A stretch of 64,000 nt of DNA, taken from Gnetum montanum (Eukaryota; Streptophyta; Gnetopsida; Gnetales; Gnetaceae). Shown here in pieces: positions 48,701 to 59,943 of this stretch. The notes under the pieces are model-generated. The model was not told the origin of the DNA, did not search any database, and saw only the letters and a program-made list of their open reading frames with translations. Where the stretch lies: contig MNCI01005294.1 of the NCBI GenBank assembly GCA_015680685.1, forward strand, positions 270,416-334,415, written 5' to 3'. Position numbers and translations under genes: made by a program. Numbering within the stretch: the stretch's first letter is position 1; each line of letters begins with the position of its first letter.

Positions 48701-49104
48701 AAGTAAGTCCCTATCTGATTGACAAGACTGTTTAGGGCACCTTGGATTCATTTTTTCCTAGCACAGCCCTTGCGTAGATCTAGGGTTGAAACTTTGTACG
48801 TGGAAATCCTCTCGGTGCTTCTAGTAACTGACGTTTTCCATCGTTATAGTTTTCTGGCGTTAGAAGGAGGGCCTAAACCTCCAATCTACGTTTCACGGGT
48901 AGTCCTGTAAGCTATCTGTACCCATTATCGACTAGCATAAACGTGATACCTCTGTGGTTGTTTACGTGATCGTGTGGTATAGATCGGTTGCTTTGACGAT
49001 TCCTCTGGAATCCAGTAGGATAGAAAGCCCATGTTCGCCTTTGACCCCACTTTTTCCTTTGTGTTCTTTATCTCCATTAGCATTACCTTCTAGCTGTGTA
49101 GAGA

Positions 49105-49698
49105 ATGGCTGCAACAACCATCGTCATTGCCACCGCTAGTCTCAAAAATTCCTTGAGGATGTAGGCTAGGCCTGCTATTGTCGAGCCACTGACCAATTCG
49201 GTGCGGCCACGTCGGTCCCTCAGGATTCAAAATAAAGAACCTGAGGGACACCCTCAATGCATAGAACATTACAACTTCCTTTGTGCCAAACTTATGGTGA
49301 ATTTGCCTATGTACCCACACGAACTCAAAGAGAAACGCAAATATGAATTCATATACTATAACAGGAAAGAATTCGTTCCTTTTCCTAATGCTTCCATATC
49401 CCTAACGAATAGGCAACAGTGGATCTTAAATCAACTGTGGCTAGGGCGTCAATAGAACAACGAGACAAGATGTTTTTTAATGAAGAATTCCACGATGGGT
49501 AGGAGGACCTAAATGCCCACTCCGAGGGAGGCAGTCACACTAGCTTTGTTATGGCTCCTCCCTCCACAGCGACCAATGCAAATCCATTCTTTATGATCAC
49601 TACACCTTTATCATTGTCTACCACCAACTGTGTTGCACGTTCATTGCATCAGCATGTTTTCTCTCCAGCTCCCTTTCTGGAGGTTATCCCTTCATAGT
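49105..49698 (+). pseudogene. Element 6 gag N-terminal part (Tat type), cut by element 4
   Basis: ATG at 49105 opens MAATTIVIATASLKNSLRM, then a stop, and the frame continues RRSLRIQNKEPEGHPQCIEH, FLCAKLMVNLPMYPHELKE, FVPFPNASISLTN to 49455. A single-base shift then gives ASIEQRDKMFFNEEFHDG and MAPPSTATNANPFF, ending at the insertion point. The pattern matches the gag of the 31.3-34.7 kb element. The rest of gag is missing, because element 4 starts at 49699. Confidence 0.62.
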
Positions 49699-51214
49699 TG
49701 ATGAGTGGCGAGGTACCCCTACACTCAACCATATGAAATGAGTGTAGCACGCACGATTCGGTCAAACTCTGCAAACTAAGTGCCTACACACCCCATGGAA
49801 CACTTGGGGTTAATCATTTGTTGTCTTCCCAGATTTACTTGTAGTTGTCACACTGTATGATTAAGTAAGTCCGAGGTATATGATTTTTGTATCTTTTTAT
49901 GTCTTATGTCTTCTATGCTAATAAGGTGAAGGGTTGAGAAACTAACTAACTCTAACTAATGACTAAGTCTAAATTAACCTAGTGTCAACATCTGTTCCCA
50001 CTTACCATACATACCCCGAACTGATGCAACCATGGCTACAAAACACTAATCATTGCTAGGATCACTGCGCGTAACACACGTGCTTGAAGTGGTTGTACTG
50101 AGGCACTTAACTAGGAGGAAATGGTTGAGAAAGCTAATCTAGCCTAAGTGCGATGAGCAGCCGATTCCTTGACTAACCATATACATCTTGGTGCACGACT
50201 ACCACTGGGATTACCAAGCACAGATCCTGAATATGCCACTGGGTTACCAAGTAGTCGTAATCAAGTTGTACTCATACTGTGTTACGATGGGCAGTCAATT
50301 CCTTGACTATTCGTACACATCCTTAGATGCTTGTAATCAAGTCGTACTCATACCGCATTCTAGGAGTTTAAGGGTGAGAGAGAAAACAATAAATAAAATC
50401 CTATTCCATGCACTGTAAGTTTTATCCAGGAAGTTCATCTTTATTGTTGTACACAACTTGTGTTCAGGTACAATGTTGCTCGAATAAGGATCCATTCACT
50501 TTAGGACTCTTGCTGCGGGCACATGGAAAATATTCTATCTCTGGAATGATCAAATTGCCAAAGTTTCCCTACTTCTAGCCCAGGATGAAAAAATAAGGGA
50601 GAGCCACCTCTTATTTATAGATATGACGATGGACCACAATATCGCGTATGCGATATCATAGGGGACGACGCAATATCGTGGCTCATGCGAATTGCATCTC
50701 ATCATACCCCCATGACTGAATGAAACTCATCCTCGAGTTCCTTACAATAATATTGGGAAGGTATGGAATTATTGAGGGAAATGAAACTAATGGGATGATA
50801 TGTGAATGGATCATCATTACAAGACTTGACAAAACTAGTGTTCATGACAACAAGGGTGAACACCTTATTACAATGTGATCAAGCGTTAGTTGGCAGCTGA
50901 GAGAGAGAAAAAAGTGTTGCTACTACCAATGCCAAGATTGCGCCTTCCATTGTCCATTGGTAAGCATGCCATCGATCTTGCTCCTTGCATAGCTGCTTCT
51001 AGTACAGCTCCATTCCAAGTGTTTGCTCCAGATCCAATCCGTTGTTGTATGATCACCATTTGCACACACAACACAATCATATATTAGCAAGGGTAAATGA
51101 ATCATCATGAAATTAATACCTTTCTTTGGTGCAGGTCCATTGGCTAGGTTGTGGTATGGCTAATTGCGGATTTGGGGATGTATTAATGATGACTACTAAA
51201 GGAGTAGGGGTTAG
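49699..51214 (-). repeat. 3' LTR of element 4
   Basis: Starts TGATGAGTGGCGAGG and is collinear with 58737-59527 as far as that copy goes (to GTACAATGT). Beyond this, from about 50488, it is present only here and includes the TATA box and CpG-rich inverted repeats. Its inner end probably lies in the N gap at 51215-51448, since 51449 already belongs to the 3' untranslated region. The stretch 50886-51110 is GC-richer and open in several frames on the - strand, without a recognisable product. Confidence 0.75.
50610..50620 (-). promoter_or_regulatory. TATA box of the element 4 LTR
   Basis: The - strand reads ATCTATAAATAAGAGG. The 70 bases upstream (50625-50695 on the + strand) are unusually CpG-rich, with the inverted repeat ATATCGC-GTAT-GCGATAT and the related ACGACGCAATATCG. 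The truncated 5' LTR lacks this region. Confidence 0.6.
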
Positions 51215-51448
51215 NNNNNNNNNNNNNNNNNNNNNNNNNNNNNNNNNNNNNNNNNNNNNNNNNNNNNNNNNNNNNNNNNNNNNNNNNNNNNNNNNNNNNN
51301 NNNNNNNNNNNNNNNNNNNNNNNNNNNNNNNNNNNNNNNNNNNNNNNNNNNNNNNNNNNNNNNNNNNNNNNNNNNNNNNNNNNNNNNNNNNNNNNNNNNN
51401 NNNNNNNNNNNNNNNNNNNNNNNNNNNNNNNNNNNNNNNNNNNNNNNN
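51215..51448. other. Assembly gap (234 Ns)
   Basis: Run of N at the junction of the 3' LTR with the internal region of element 4. Open frames drawn through it are meaningless. Confidence 0.99.
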
Positions 51449-52395
51449 CCCCTTGTGTGTTTCATGATTAATGTGACTCAGCAAATCCCATTCCAAGTCT
51501 GGCCTCAAACCAACCACATTCAGTGACTTCACATCAATGCATTCAGCTAAACCATCCACTTGGATAATAAGAATGCCTTCCCTAAGAGTCACCACCATTT
51601 CGATGAAACAAAGGAGAGAATGAGAAGCGAGAAGGGCCTTAGTTAGAGGGAACACTTTTGGTTCCATAACCAATGCTTGTAGCCCAAGTTTATTTCATCT
51701 AAGGGGTTTGCTTTGAATTCTCACTTAGTTTATTTTTTTATTTTTATTTTTTTTGTGTTTTTTTTTATGCGTGAGAACCACACCATGTAAAGACTTTTTA
51801 TTTTTATTGTCTTAGCTTCCGATAGTTGGGGTAACATCGGAACGGCGAGAAAACTCAAAAAGAAAACATCCAAGCACCCAAGAGAATGGCCAACACAAAT
51901 GCATCAAGTTCCCTTGAAGTCACACCCTTTTCAATACTTGAGTCCTTCCTTAGTTTGAAAAATGTCCAATCATCGATTCATTTAAGTTCTTATTAGAAGG
52001 GGACTGTACATTTCCAAGCCGAGCAAGACCATAGAAACTGGTGGATGGAGGGATGAAGTGGTCTCATTTCTTGTCATATCAAAAGAAACATACCTTAGTA
52101 TCAACATTGTGACTTAAAGGTAAAAATCAAACATTAGCAATCAATATGAAAATAGTTCATACCATCATTCTGAGCACTTATTGGGTGACAAACTTACAAG
52201 GTGGATCACACACACATACACACAAACACACACATACAAAATGAAAAAGTATAATGATGTTGTAAAACAAAAACAAGAAAAGACAAGTTAAAGAAATTTG
52301 TAAAACAAAAATATGTAAGACAAAAATGTTGTAAAAAAAACGTGTAAAAAAATGTGTAAAACAAAAATTGAAAAAGAACTAAGGGCCTCAGATGG
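51449..52395 (-). other. 3' untranslated region of element 4
   Basis: Collinear with 36498-37559 of element 3. On the - strand it ends ACACACAAGGGG against the gap, which may be the start of the polypurine tract. A CA-rich microsatellite (ACACACATACACACAAACAC) lies near 52207-52238. No coding signal. Confidence 0.65.
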
Positions 52396-53810
52396 TTAGC
52401 ATAGGTGGCCATCTCCCCCATGATTGAATTGCAAGGAAAAGATCTGAAATAGAGAGCAAGGTTGCTCGGTAGTGAAGGTGTAACTAGTACTGGCTGTTGC
52501 AGGTTCACTGAAAGGTTTTGTTTTTTGTACATTAACCAATAATCTTTTATCTGGGATGTCAGGCTTGTATATCATCATGGCTTCAGAGGGGAAGGTTGTA
52601 TGAATAATATAGGATTCTTTCCACAATGTTTGGAATTTCGTACACTAAGGTATATGCATGGGATTCCAATAAAGGACCTTGTCTCCTGGTTGGTACCTAA
52701 ACCTTCAGATCCTTAAGTCATGACGTTGTTTATTGTGTGCCTTGTGTAACTCATTTAACAATAGTGCAACCAATCTATTCTCGTCTAGCATAGTCAGAGT
52801 TGCCAACCATTGTTTTTGTGCTAGGTCGAGGTCTAGGTGAAGGTCACAAGCCATGGATAGTGTACAGAGCTCATTCTGTATGGAAATCTTGGGTAGTTTC
52901 CCNTCCATACAGAATGAGCTCCGTACACTATCCATGGCTTGTGACCTTCANAGCCCAAAGAGCATCGTTCAGTTTTGTGCTCTAGTCTCGCCTAACTTTT
53001 CTAACCGTTCTCGTTAATATTCTGTTAATTTCCCGATTAGTAACCTCAGCTTGGCCATTAGCTTGGGGATGATAAGGTGTGGTTAGTTTATGCTCAACCC
53101 CTAAGTGTTGCATCAATTTTTGAAAGGTTGCACCCGTAAAATGTGTTCCATTATTAGAGATGAGTACACATGGCACACCAAACCTATTTATGATTTGTTG
53201 TTGTACAAATCATGCAGCCATAGAGGATGTGTAGTTTGTTACTGCAGCTGCTTCAGCACATTTGGTTAAGTAATCAACAACAACGATGATGTATGATTTT
53301 TTGTTGAACATTGGTGTGATAGACCCCATAAAATCTATTCCCCAGATATCGAAGGGTTTCAAAGGTTGGATCCATTGTTGCAGATCCTCCATTCTAGCAG
53401 TCATTCCACCATCACATTGGTAGCATTCATAGGATTGGGTGAAATGATAGGTGTTCCAAAATAGTGTTGGCCAATAATATCCTGCAAGTAGGACCTTGGT
53501 AGCCGTTCATCTCCCAGCATAGTGACCCCCACAGGGGCCCTCATGAGCATCCTGGAGAACCTTTAATTGATCCTTATCAGGCACACACCATCGAACCAAG
53601 CCATTAGGATAGACTTTATAGAGTTGTCCTTGGAGTTCCATGAAGTACTTGGTTTTGTGAAGAAATTGTTGTTTCTTCCTAAAGTCCAACCCTTGTGGTA
53701 TTTCTTGGGAAATGAGATAAGTAAGAATGCTAATATACCAATTTATTTCCATGGGTTGATCATTCACTACACCGGCAAAGAGGGTTTCATCAGGAAAATG
53801 GTCAAATACA
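52396..53810 (-). pseudogene. Element 4 integrase
   Basis: HHCC zinc finger intact: DAHEGPCGGHYAGR at 53507-53550, then YECYQCDG near 53420. The core has FDIWGIDFMGSI (first Asp) at 53340-53375, LISNNGTHFTGATFQKLMQ with Asn in place of the usual second catalytic Asp, and YHPQANGQAEVTNREI with the catalytic Glu. The C-terminal part reads IQNELCTLSMACDLHLDLDL and, at 52396-52626, FPSEAMMIYKPDIPDKRLLV. The sequence between the Glu and C-terminal parts is damaged by an N-bounded inverted copy at 52904-52950. Stops interrupt at several points. Confidence 0.88.
52904..52950. other. N-bounded inverted copy, probable assembly artefact
   Basis: These 47 bases are the reverse complement of 52838-52884 with a single mismatch and are flanked by single Ns at 52903 and 52951. 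They replace integrase sequence that element 3 still has at this point, which suggests a faulty gap closure rather than biology. Confidence 0.85.
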
Positions 53811-53833
53811 GCATATTCATCCTCTTTGTTGTC

Positions 53834-55071
53834 CTAACGCAACCGAGATAGGTGGTCGGTGACTACATTCTTGGTGCCTTTGCAGTCTACTATTGTTAAA
53901 TCAAACTCCTGAAGAATTACCAACCAACGTATGATACGTGGGCTAATCGTTGGCTTGTTCATAAGGAACCTAATTACACTATGATCTATATGGATGTATA
54001 CTTTGTAGCCCAATACATAGTGCCTAAATTTGTCCAGTTCAAACATTACAGCCATTAATTCCTTTTCTGTAGTCATGTAGTTGAGTTGTGCACCGATGAT
54101 ACTCTTACTGGCACAGTGGATGTAATAAGGTCGTTTTTGTTCATCTAATTGTATCAGTACAGCTCCTAAGGCATAATTAGATGCATTGGTCATGATATGG
54201 AATGGCCTAGACCAGTTAGGGGCTTGTAGAATGGAAGTTTCTACAAGCCTCTATTTGAGAGTTTGGAATGCTCGTCCACATTCCTTGGTCCATTTGAATG
54301 TGCATCTTTTTTTGTTAATTCCACCAACGTCTTGGAAACTTTGGAGAAGTTCTCAATAAATCTCCTATAGTAGCTAGTGTGTCCAAGGAATGAACTAATG
54401 TCTTTGATAGTTTCTAGTTGTCGGGTAATTGCTTGGATGACTTTAATTTTTTCCAGATCCACCTCAATTCCTGATTGTGAAATTTTATGCCCCAGTACGA
54501 TGCCCTCTTGAACCATCAAATGGCTCTTCTACCAGTTGAGTTTTAGGTTGGTTTCAACACATCGTTTCAATACTTGCTCTAATTGGTCAAGGGCTTGATC
54601 AAAGCTTGTCCCATAAGTGGAGAAGTTGTCCATAAAGACTTCTACTCTGTTACCTATTTGTTCTTGAAATATGCTTAGAACTAATCGTTGGAATGTGGTA
54701 GGTGCATTGCACAAGCCAAAAGGTATTTTTTTGTATGCAAACATTCCCCAAGGACTGGTGAACGTTGTTTTGGCTTGGTCTTCTGGTGCGATTTGTATTT
54801 GGTTGTACCCACTATACCCATCCAGAAAATTGTAATAGTGATGCCATGATATAGTGTCCAAGACTTGGTCAACAAATGGCAATGGGAAGTGATCTTTGAA
54901 TGTTGCCATATTTAATAGCCTAAATTCTGTACATACCCTCCATTTACCTATCTTTTTTGGTACAATTACAAAAGGACTAATCCACTTGCTATCAGCAATA
55001 GGGTAAATGAACCCAGCCTTGAGAAGCTGCTCTATCTCCTCTTTTACTATTTTTTTTAACTTCGGGTTCAA
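53834..55071 (-). pseudogene. Element 4 reverse transcriptase and RNase H
   Basis: RT is open for 180 codons (54529-55071): LLKAGFIYPIADSKWISPFV, NFLDGYSGYNQIQIAPEDQA, FGLCNAPTTFQRL. The catalytic box is FMDNFS, the second Asp being Asn (AAC). One TAG follows LKLNW, then GIVLGHKISQSGIEVD and SFLGHTSYYRRFIENFSKV. RNase H (53834-54193) begins MTNASNYALGAVLIQLDE, where the expected catalytic Asp is also Asn, and ends LQEFDLTIVDCKGTKNVVTD. It is well preserved in length but catalytically dead at two key residues. Confidence 0.92.
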
Positions 55072-55077
55072 TCACCT

Positions 55078-56030
55078 CTAGGGTTGCTTGCGATGTTTCA
55101 TGGAGGGGTCCATGTAAATCCTATGCCGGCATATCCTAGGATCTATTCCGGTTAGTTCAGGGTATGACCAGGCAAAGGCTGTTGACCACGTGTTTATCAC
55201 CTTTAACAAACTTTCTTTTTTCTTGGGTGCGAGCTTTGCATTGATGATTACTGATTTTCCATTTTTAAGGATCATGTATTCCAAACTGGTGGGTAATGAT
55301 TTTAAATCTAGGGGCTCTTGTTTAAACTTCTCAGGAATCTCCAACTTCCCCCAATTAATGTTTTCAGAGTTAAGAGCTAGAAGTTGGCAACGGACTTGCT
55401 CTAATACGTCTATGCTTTCAATGTAAGCACTAGTTATTCCCTTAGCTAGTTCCATGCAGGTTTTTGAGTTGTCCTCTTTATCAGCCATTAGCCACTAGGT
55501 GTTTTCTTGTCATGTGGCTACTGCATATAGACACTTTTGTATGTCAATATCCTGTGCACACCGATTGCATGTAGGAAATGTTAAACTTCACATCACCCAG
55601 GATTTCTGCATGCAATGACACCCTGTGTCACTATATGCGATGCATGGAACTCTCTTCCTCTCAATTTTTCGAAAAGTATTTCTCTTGGATATTTCTAGGG
55701 AACGATTGTGGATTCCTAGGCATGCATCGATTGTATTCAGCCATGCCCTTCCCATTATAATTGGGAAATCCCCTTTGTCATTGTTTATTTGGATCACTAG
55801 GAAATTAGCTAGATATGACCAACCATCCACAGTGGTAACAATGTCCTCAACCTGTTCCAAAGGAACAGTGATGGACTGGTCAACCAGCTCTAAGCGAATA
55901 TTGCTTTTCTTCAGTAGAGGTAGGTTCCAAGTTTTATACAATTCTTGTGAGATTAAGTTAACTCCAGAACCTTAGTCGACAAGATCCTTATGGGGTTCAT
56001 TCCTAGCGACTTGGAGGTAAACTAGGGGGA
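55078..56030 (-). pseudogene. Element 4 protease and protease-RT linker
   Basis: The retropepsin active site reads KDLVD, stop, GSGVNLISQELY: the catalytic Asp (55975-55977) is kept but the next codon is TAA (55972-55974). 55588-55941 continues LPLLKKSNIRLELVDQSITV, EDIVTTVDGWSYLANFLVIQ, FPIIMGRAWLNTIDACLGI. A 136-codon linker (55078-55488) carries ITSAYIESIDVLEQVRCQLL and INAKLAPKKKESLLKVINTW before RT, as in element 3. Confidence 0.85.
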
Positions 56031-58590
56031 CTCCAGAATCAGATAATTTCTTGGCAAGGTGGCCGACCTTGATCCAGTCGGTTACTATATGCGTTAACAT
56101 AACTGTATGCATTGCATGCGATTTCTTGTTTGAAGGGGATCCTGAAGCCTTATTTGGTATGGTCGTGTTTAACTGTTCAACCACGTGTGGGGATGAGGAT
56201 TTGGTTGGATTGTTGGCTCTGAAGAAAGGTTGTTTCAGTGTAAAATAGTTAGGATTAACTAAGAATTGAGGATTGGAAGCCCTTGTGACATTAGGTGGTT
56301 GTGGTTGTGTGGGAAATACCCTTGGCATTGTTGGAGTGGTTAGTCATGGAGCTAGTGGCGTGAGAGGTGCGGATGGATTTGGAGGATGATATGTATGTGG
56401 GGTGTTCCCTCCTGGAGGGGAAGTTTGGTGATATTCCTGAACTGGGTAGTAACGTTTTGGGATTGCGTAACCCATAGGGTCACTTGGAGGAATAGGCTAC
56501 CAGCAAGGGTACTATTGTTTCAGTGGTGGCATCCCCCATGATTGTGGGTATTGCCACTACTGATACTATCTGATGGGTTGTGGTGGAGTTCCACTTGGAT
56601 AATATGTTAAGGGTTGGTGGAACTTTCTTGGGTTACCTTGGGAATAAGGTAACCTACGGGGTGTCTACCGTTTGTTGAGTCTCGGGTTAAGTGCATACAC
56701 CCCGAACTCTTGTAGATGTGAGATGATTGGACAACATCCCTTAGGATGGTCATAGTAGTAGATCTCACATCCACCATTATCATTTGTGTCTGATTCCATA
56801 ACCCCATCGGAGTTAGTGATTTTCCCTGTACCTTTGTTATGTGCAAGGCCTAAATCTCTCCAATTTTTCTTACCTTTATCACTACTTTGTTCTACCTTAG
56901 ACTCTTCTACAATTTTTAAGACAGTTTTAATTTTAGAGTCTAAGTAACTCCATACATCATCTACCTTAGCCACTATTTCTATTGTTAACTTTTGAATTGG
57001 CAAGGTTTTCCTGTTCACCAACTCTTTGATTGGTGACTCATCCTCCTCATCACAAAATTTCACTCCCTTATTTGAAAGAGAGGAATCATTGTTGTATTCT
57101 TCTACACTTTCCCTTTTGTGTAGCTCACCTTCTTCTTTTGCTACTTGCTTCAACAAGTGATGTACTTCATGGGCTCTAAGTTGTGAGAGTCTCCCTTGGG
57201 CATAAGTCCCAAGGGTTCTTCTCATTTCATGCCTTAGCCCATCCACGATGTGGTGAAGTTGATCCCGCTAAGCATACCCATGGCCTGGAAAATGATGTAA
57301 CAATGTGTAGTAGTGGGCCATGGCAGCATCCAAGGGTTCATGAGTACTTTGCTTCCAGCCTTGGATCTACTTACACAAATTGGACACTCCGGAGTACATT
57401 TGATACTTATCGTTGAAGAGTTCTAGCATCGTACTCCACCTCCTGATGGTTTCCAGTTCTAAGGACTAGTACCAACTCTTTGCTTCTTTAGTGAGTGTCC
57501 TTGGGAACAACTTAAGCTTTTGCCACTCATTTTCTGTAAATGATACTACAGATCAGCATTATATCCCCCTTCAAAACGTGGGATATTGTTCATATCTAAA
57601 AGCTTGATCTAACTATCCTTTTGGTGCCTTGTTGAAATCCTAACAGCCTCCATTATGTCAAGCATACTTCAAGTTGCAAGTNAGCTTGATCTAACTATCC
57701 TTTTGGTGCCTTGTTGGAATCCTAACAGCCTCCATTATGTTAAGCATAGTTTGGGTTGCAAGTAGGGGCTCATCATGATCATCTTCTTCATGATGCCTGT
57801 GATGTCTTCGTGGTTCCCTACTCTCCCTACTTCCCTGCCATTGTCCTCTCTCTTGACCTTCCCATCGAGGTCTCTCATCTATCCTACCTCTATCCTCACC
57901 TTTATGTTCATGGTGGCTATTCCTAGACATGGAAGGAGAGGATGAGTGATGAGATGAAGGAGAAGAGGANACATTGTCATGACGATGTTTCTTGCCTTCT
58001 CTTCGACTGCTTCATCTCCAATTGTTATGATGATCTAAGTGCCCATCCTTAGCATGAGTGGTTGTTTCCNCTGTTCACAGGCATTAGAACTAGGGTTATG
58101 TATCGCTGATCATAGGTTCTGATACCCTACATCCTCACTTTTGTTAAGAGGGGGAACATCATTTCCTAAAGAACTTGTTATAAGGGGTTCCTCATCTCCT
58201 ATTTCACTAAGGATGTGCGGGCCTTTGCCCTTCAACAGTGTGTGTTGGCTCTCCTGCCTTGAGTCCCTCATATGTTGCAAAGCTATGGGATGGTAATCCC
58301 TCATGTCAAAATCACCCATAATGTATTCAGCATAAAATTCTGTCATGCCAATCTATGCCAAACCATGGAGAAGCATGTTAGGAATTGCCTGATTTGGAGG
58401 TAACACTATGTTACCATGAAGATCTCTCTAGCGCATCTATTCATCTTGATGGAAGATAAAAGTAAAATTGGGAATATACTCATCGGGATGAGTATATTTG
58501 ACCCTATATTGCTGAGGAACTAGCTGATTTAGGTTATGTGTTTTTGATTATCCTTAGGTGGTGAGTTGCTCTTGTGAAAAGAAGACATTT
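56031..58590 (-). pseudogene. Element 4 gag
   Basis: Start at an ATG near 58590, about 130 bases after the primer site, reading MSSFHKSNSPPKDNQKH. Blocks: YTHPDEYIPNFTF; 58110-58346, MTEFYAEYIMGDFDMRDYHP; an Arg/His/Asp-rich region at 57691-57930 (RRHHRHHEEDDHDEPLL); a capsid-like part; 56665-57246 with the helix MRRTLGTYAQGRLSQLRAHE, the segment VDDVWSYLDSKIKTVLKIVE and the Cys/His cluster CEIYYYDHPKGCCP; a Pro-rich stretch at 56340-56500; and 55972-56328 leading into protease. Stops, shifts and Ns interrupt it. Confidence 0.8.
57601..57763. repeat. 81-base direct duplication around a single N
   Basis: 57601-57681 and 57683-57763 both start AGCTTGATCTAACTATCC and are near identical, joined by an N at 57682. 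Most likely an unresolved overlap in the assembly (two reads or alleles abutted). A true tandem duplication cannot be excluded. Confidence 0.8.
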
Positions 58591-58718
58591 TGATTTATCG
58601 GTGTGCTATTTCACCGTTATATAAATTTTTTTTTAATTAATTAATCCAAAGGTTTGTTTAGGCTCCCAACGATGTGAGTGATATCCTTTATGTCCTACTT
58701 AGTGCACAAACACTTAGT

Positions 58719-58736
58719 CCCCAACAACAGTTCCAA
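58719..58736 (-). other. Element 4 primer-binding site (tRNA-Asp type, decayed)
   Basis: The - strand reads TTGGAACTGTTGTTGGGG next to the LTR. Offset by one base it matches the tRNA-Asp-type TGGCGCCGTTGCCGGGGA, mostly with transition differences, including CC to TT. Confidence 0.7.
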
Positions 58737-59527
58737 TGATGAGTGGGGAGGTACCCCTACACTCAACCATACGAAACGAGCGTAGCATGCATGATCTGGT
58801 CGAACTCTATAGACTAAGTGCCTACATGCCCCATGGAACACTTGGGATTAATCATTCATTGTCTTCCCAGACTTATTTCTAGTTTTCATGGTGTATGATT
58901 AAGTAAGTCCTAGGTATATGATTTTTATATCTTTTTATGTTTTATGTCTCCTATGCTAACAAGGTGAAGGGTTGAGAAACTAACTAACTCTAACTAATGA
59001 CTAAGTCTAAATTAACCTAGTGTTAGCATCTGTTCCCACTTACCATACACACCTTGAACTGATGCAGCCATGGCTACCAAATGCTAATTGTTGCTAGGAT
59101 CACTGCACGTAATGCACATGCTTGAAGTGGTCATACTGAGGCACTTAACTAGGTGGAAAGGGTTGAGAAAGCTAATCTAGCCAAATTGCGATGAGCAACT
59201 GATTCCTTGACTAACCATACACATCTTGGTGCATGACTACCACTAGGATTACCAAGCACAAATCCTAAATACACCACTGGGTTACCAAGTAGTCACACTA
59301 GATGCTCGTAATCAAGTTGTACTCATACCATGTTGTGATGAGCAACCGATTTCTTGACTATCCATACACATCCTTAGATGCTTGTAATCAAGTCGTACTC
59401 ATACCGCATTTTAGGATTTTAAGGGTGAGAGAGAAAATAATAAATAAAATCCTATTCCATGCACTACCAGATTTATCCAGGAAGTTTGTCTTTATTGCTA
59501 TACACAACTTGTGTTCAGGTACAATGT
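58737..59527 (-). repeat. 5' LTR of element 4, truncated
   Basis: Collinear with 49699-50488; landmarks include CCCCTACACTCAACCATA, AACTAACTAACTCTAACTAA and ACACAACTTGTGTTCAGG. The match stops at GTACAATGT (59527), where the partner continues TGCTCGAATAAGG. About half of the LTR, including the promoter end, is absent. Confidence 0.9.
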
Positions 59528-59943
59528 CAGTTTGACATGAAACCTTCCCAAAATTCAGTAATATCAGTTTGACATGAAGCATAAAGATCGCTCCATTGAT
59601 CTCATAGATATCACATTAATTACAATCTGAAAAGACCCTAGACTAATACACAACTTATCGTCTCATAATTCGGTCACATTAACTATGGCCTGCAAAGACC
59701 CTAAATTAGCCATTTTTCCATACTAGACACACATGTTACACTTTTAGCCATCGTCGGTGAGAACTTTAAGCTAGCACCTAGGAAGCCTTGCTTGCTCTTT
59801 TCTTACAAATCCTATATATTGTAATGGTGTACTAAGACCTTAAACTAGTAGCCTTTTGACATGTACCTCTGAAACCTTGTATTATTTCACCATGCTGAAA
59901 AAAAGAAACAATTTAACTACTTCCTTTCTTAGCAATTTTGCAG
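59528..59943 (+). other. Non-coding lead-in to pol, possible intron end
   Basis: No protein signal. It contains spaced copies of a GACCYTAAACTAGC-like word (59634, 59697, 59761, 59835) also found after pol. It ends with the pyrimidine-rich CTTCCTTTCTTAGCAATTTTGCAG; the AG is at 59942-59943 and coding sequence in frame with RT begins immediately after. That is the layout of a 3' splice site, with a possible branch motif ACTAAG near 59831. Confidence 0.35.

Larger units (their letters stand above)
49699..59527 (-). mobile_element. Element 4: Athila-like Ty3/gypsy element, nearly full length
   Basis: Read on the - strand: truncated 5' LTR (58737-59527), tRNA-Asp-type primer site, gag, protease, linker, RT, RNase H, integrase, 3' untranslated region and 3' LTR (from 49699). 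About nine bases in ten agree between the LTRs and most differences are C/T or G/A, so it is younger than elements 1-3. The 5' LTR is cut at 59527, before the part that contains the promoter, so the element cannot be transcribed from its own LTR. Several catalytic Asp codons are Asn. The sequence has a 234-base gap and several single Ns. Confidence 0.9.

Noticed and set aside
50886-51110. Captured host gene exon in the element 4 LTR
   Set aside because: Open in several frames but with no recognisable domain and no second LTR copy to compare; too weak to call.
51113-51673. Longest nominal ORF near 51 kb on the - strand
   Set aside because: Most of it is the N gap; the real residues on either side belong to LTR and untranslated sequence.
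52206-52532. 108-codon ORF with Phe-rich tail (-)
   Set aside because: The first third overlaps the element 4 integrase tail out of frame and the rest reads through A-rich untranslated sequence and a CA repeat.
55625-55975. 116-codon ORF on the + strand
   Set aside because: Antisense shadow of the element 4 protease.
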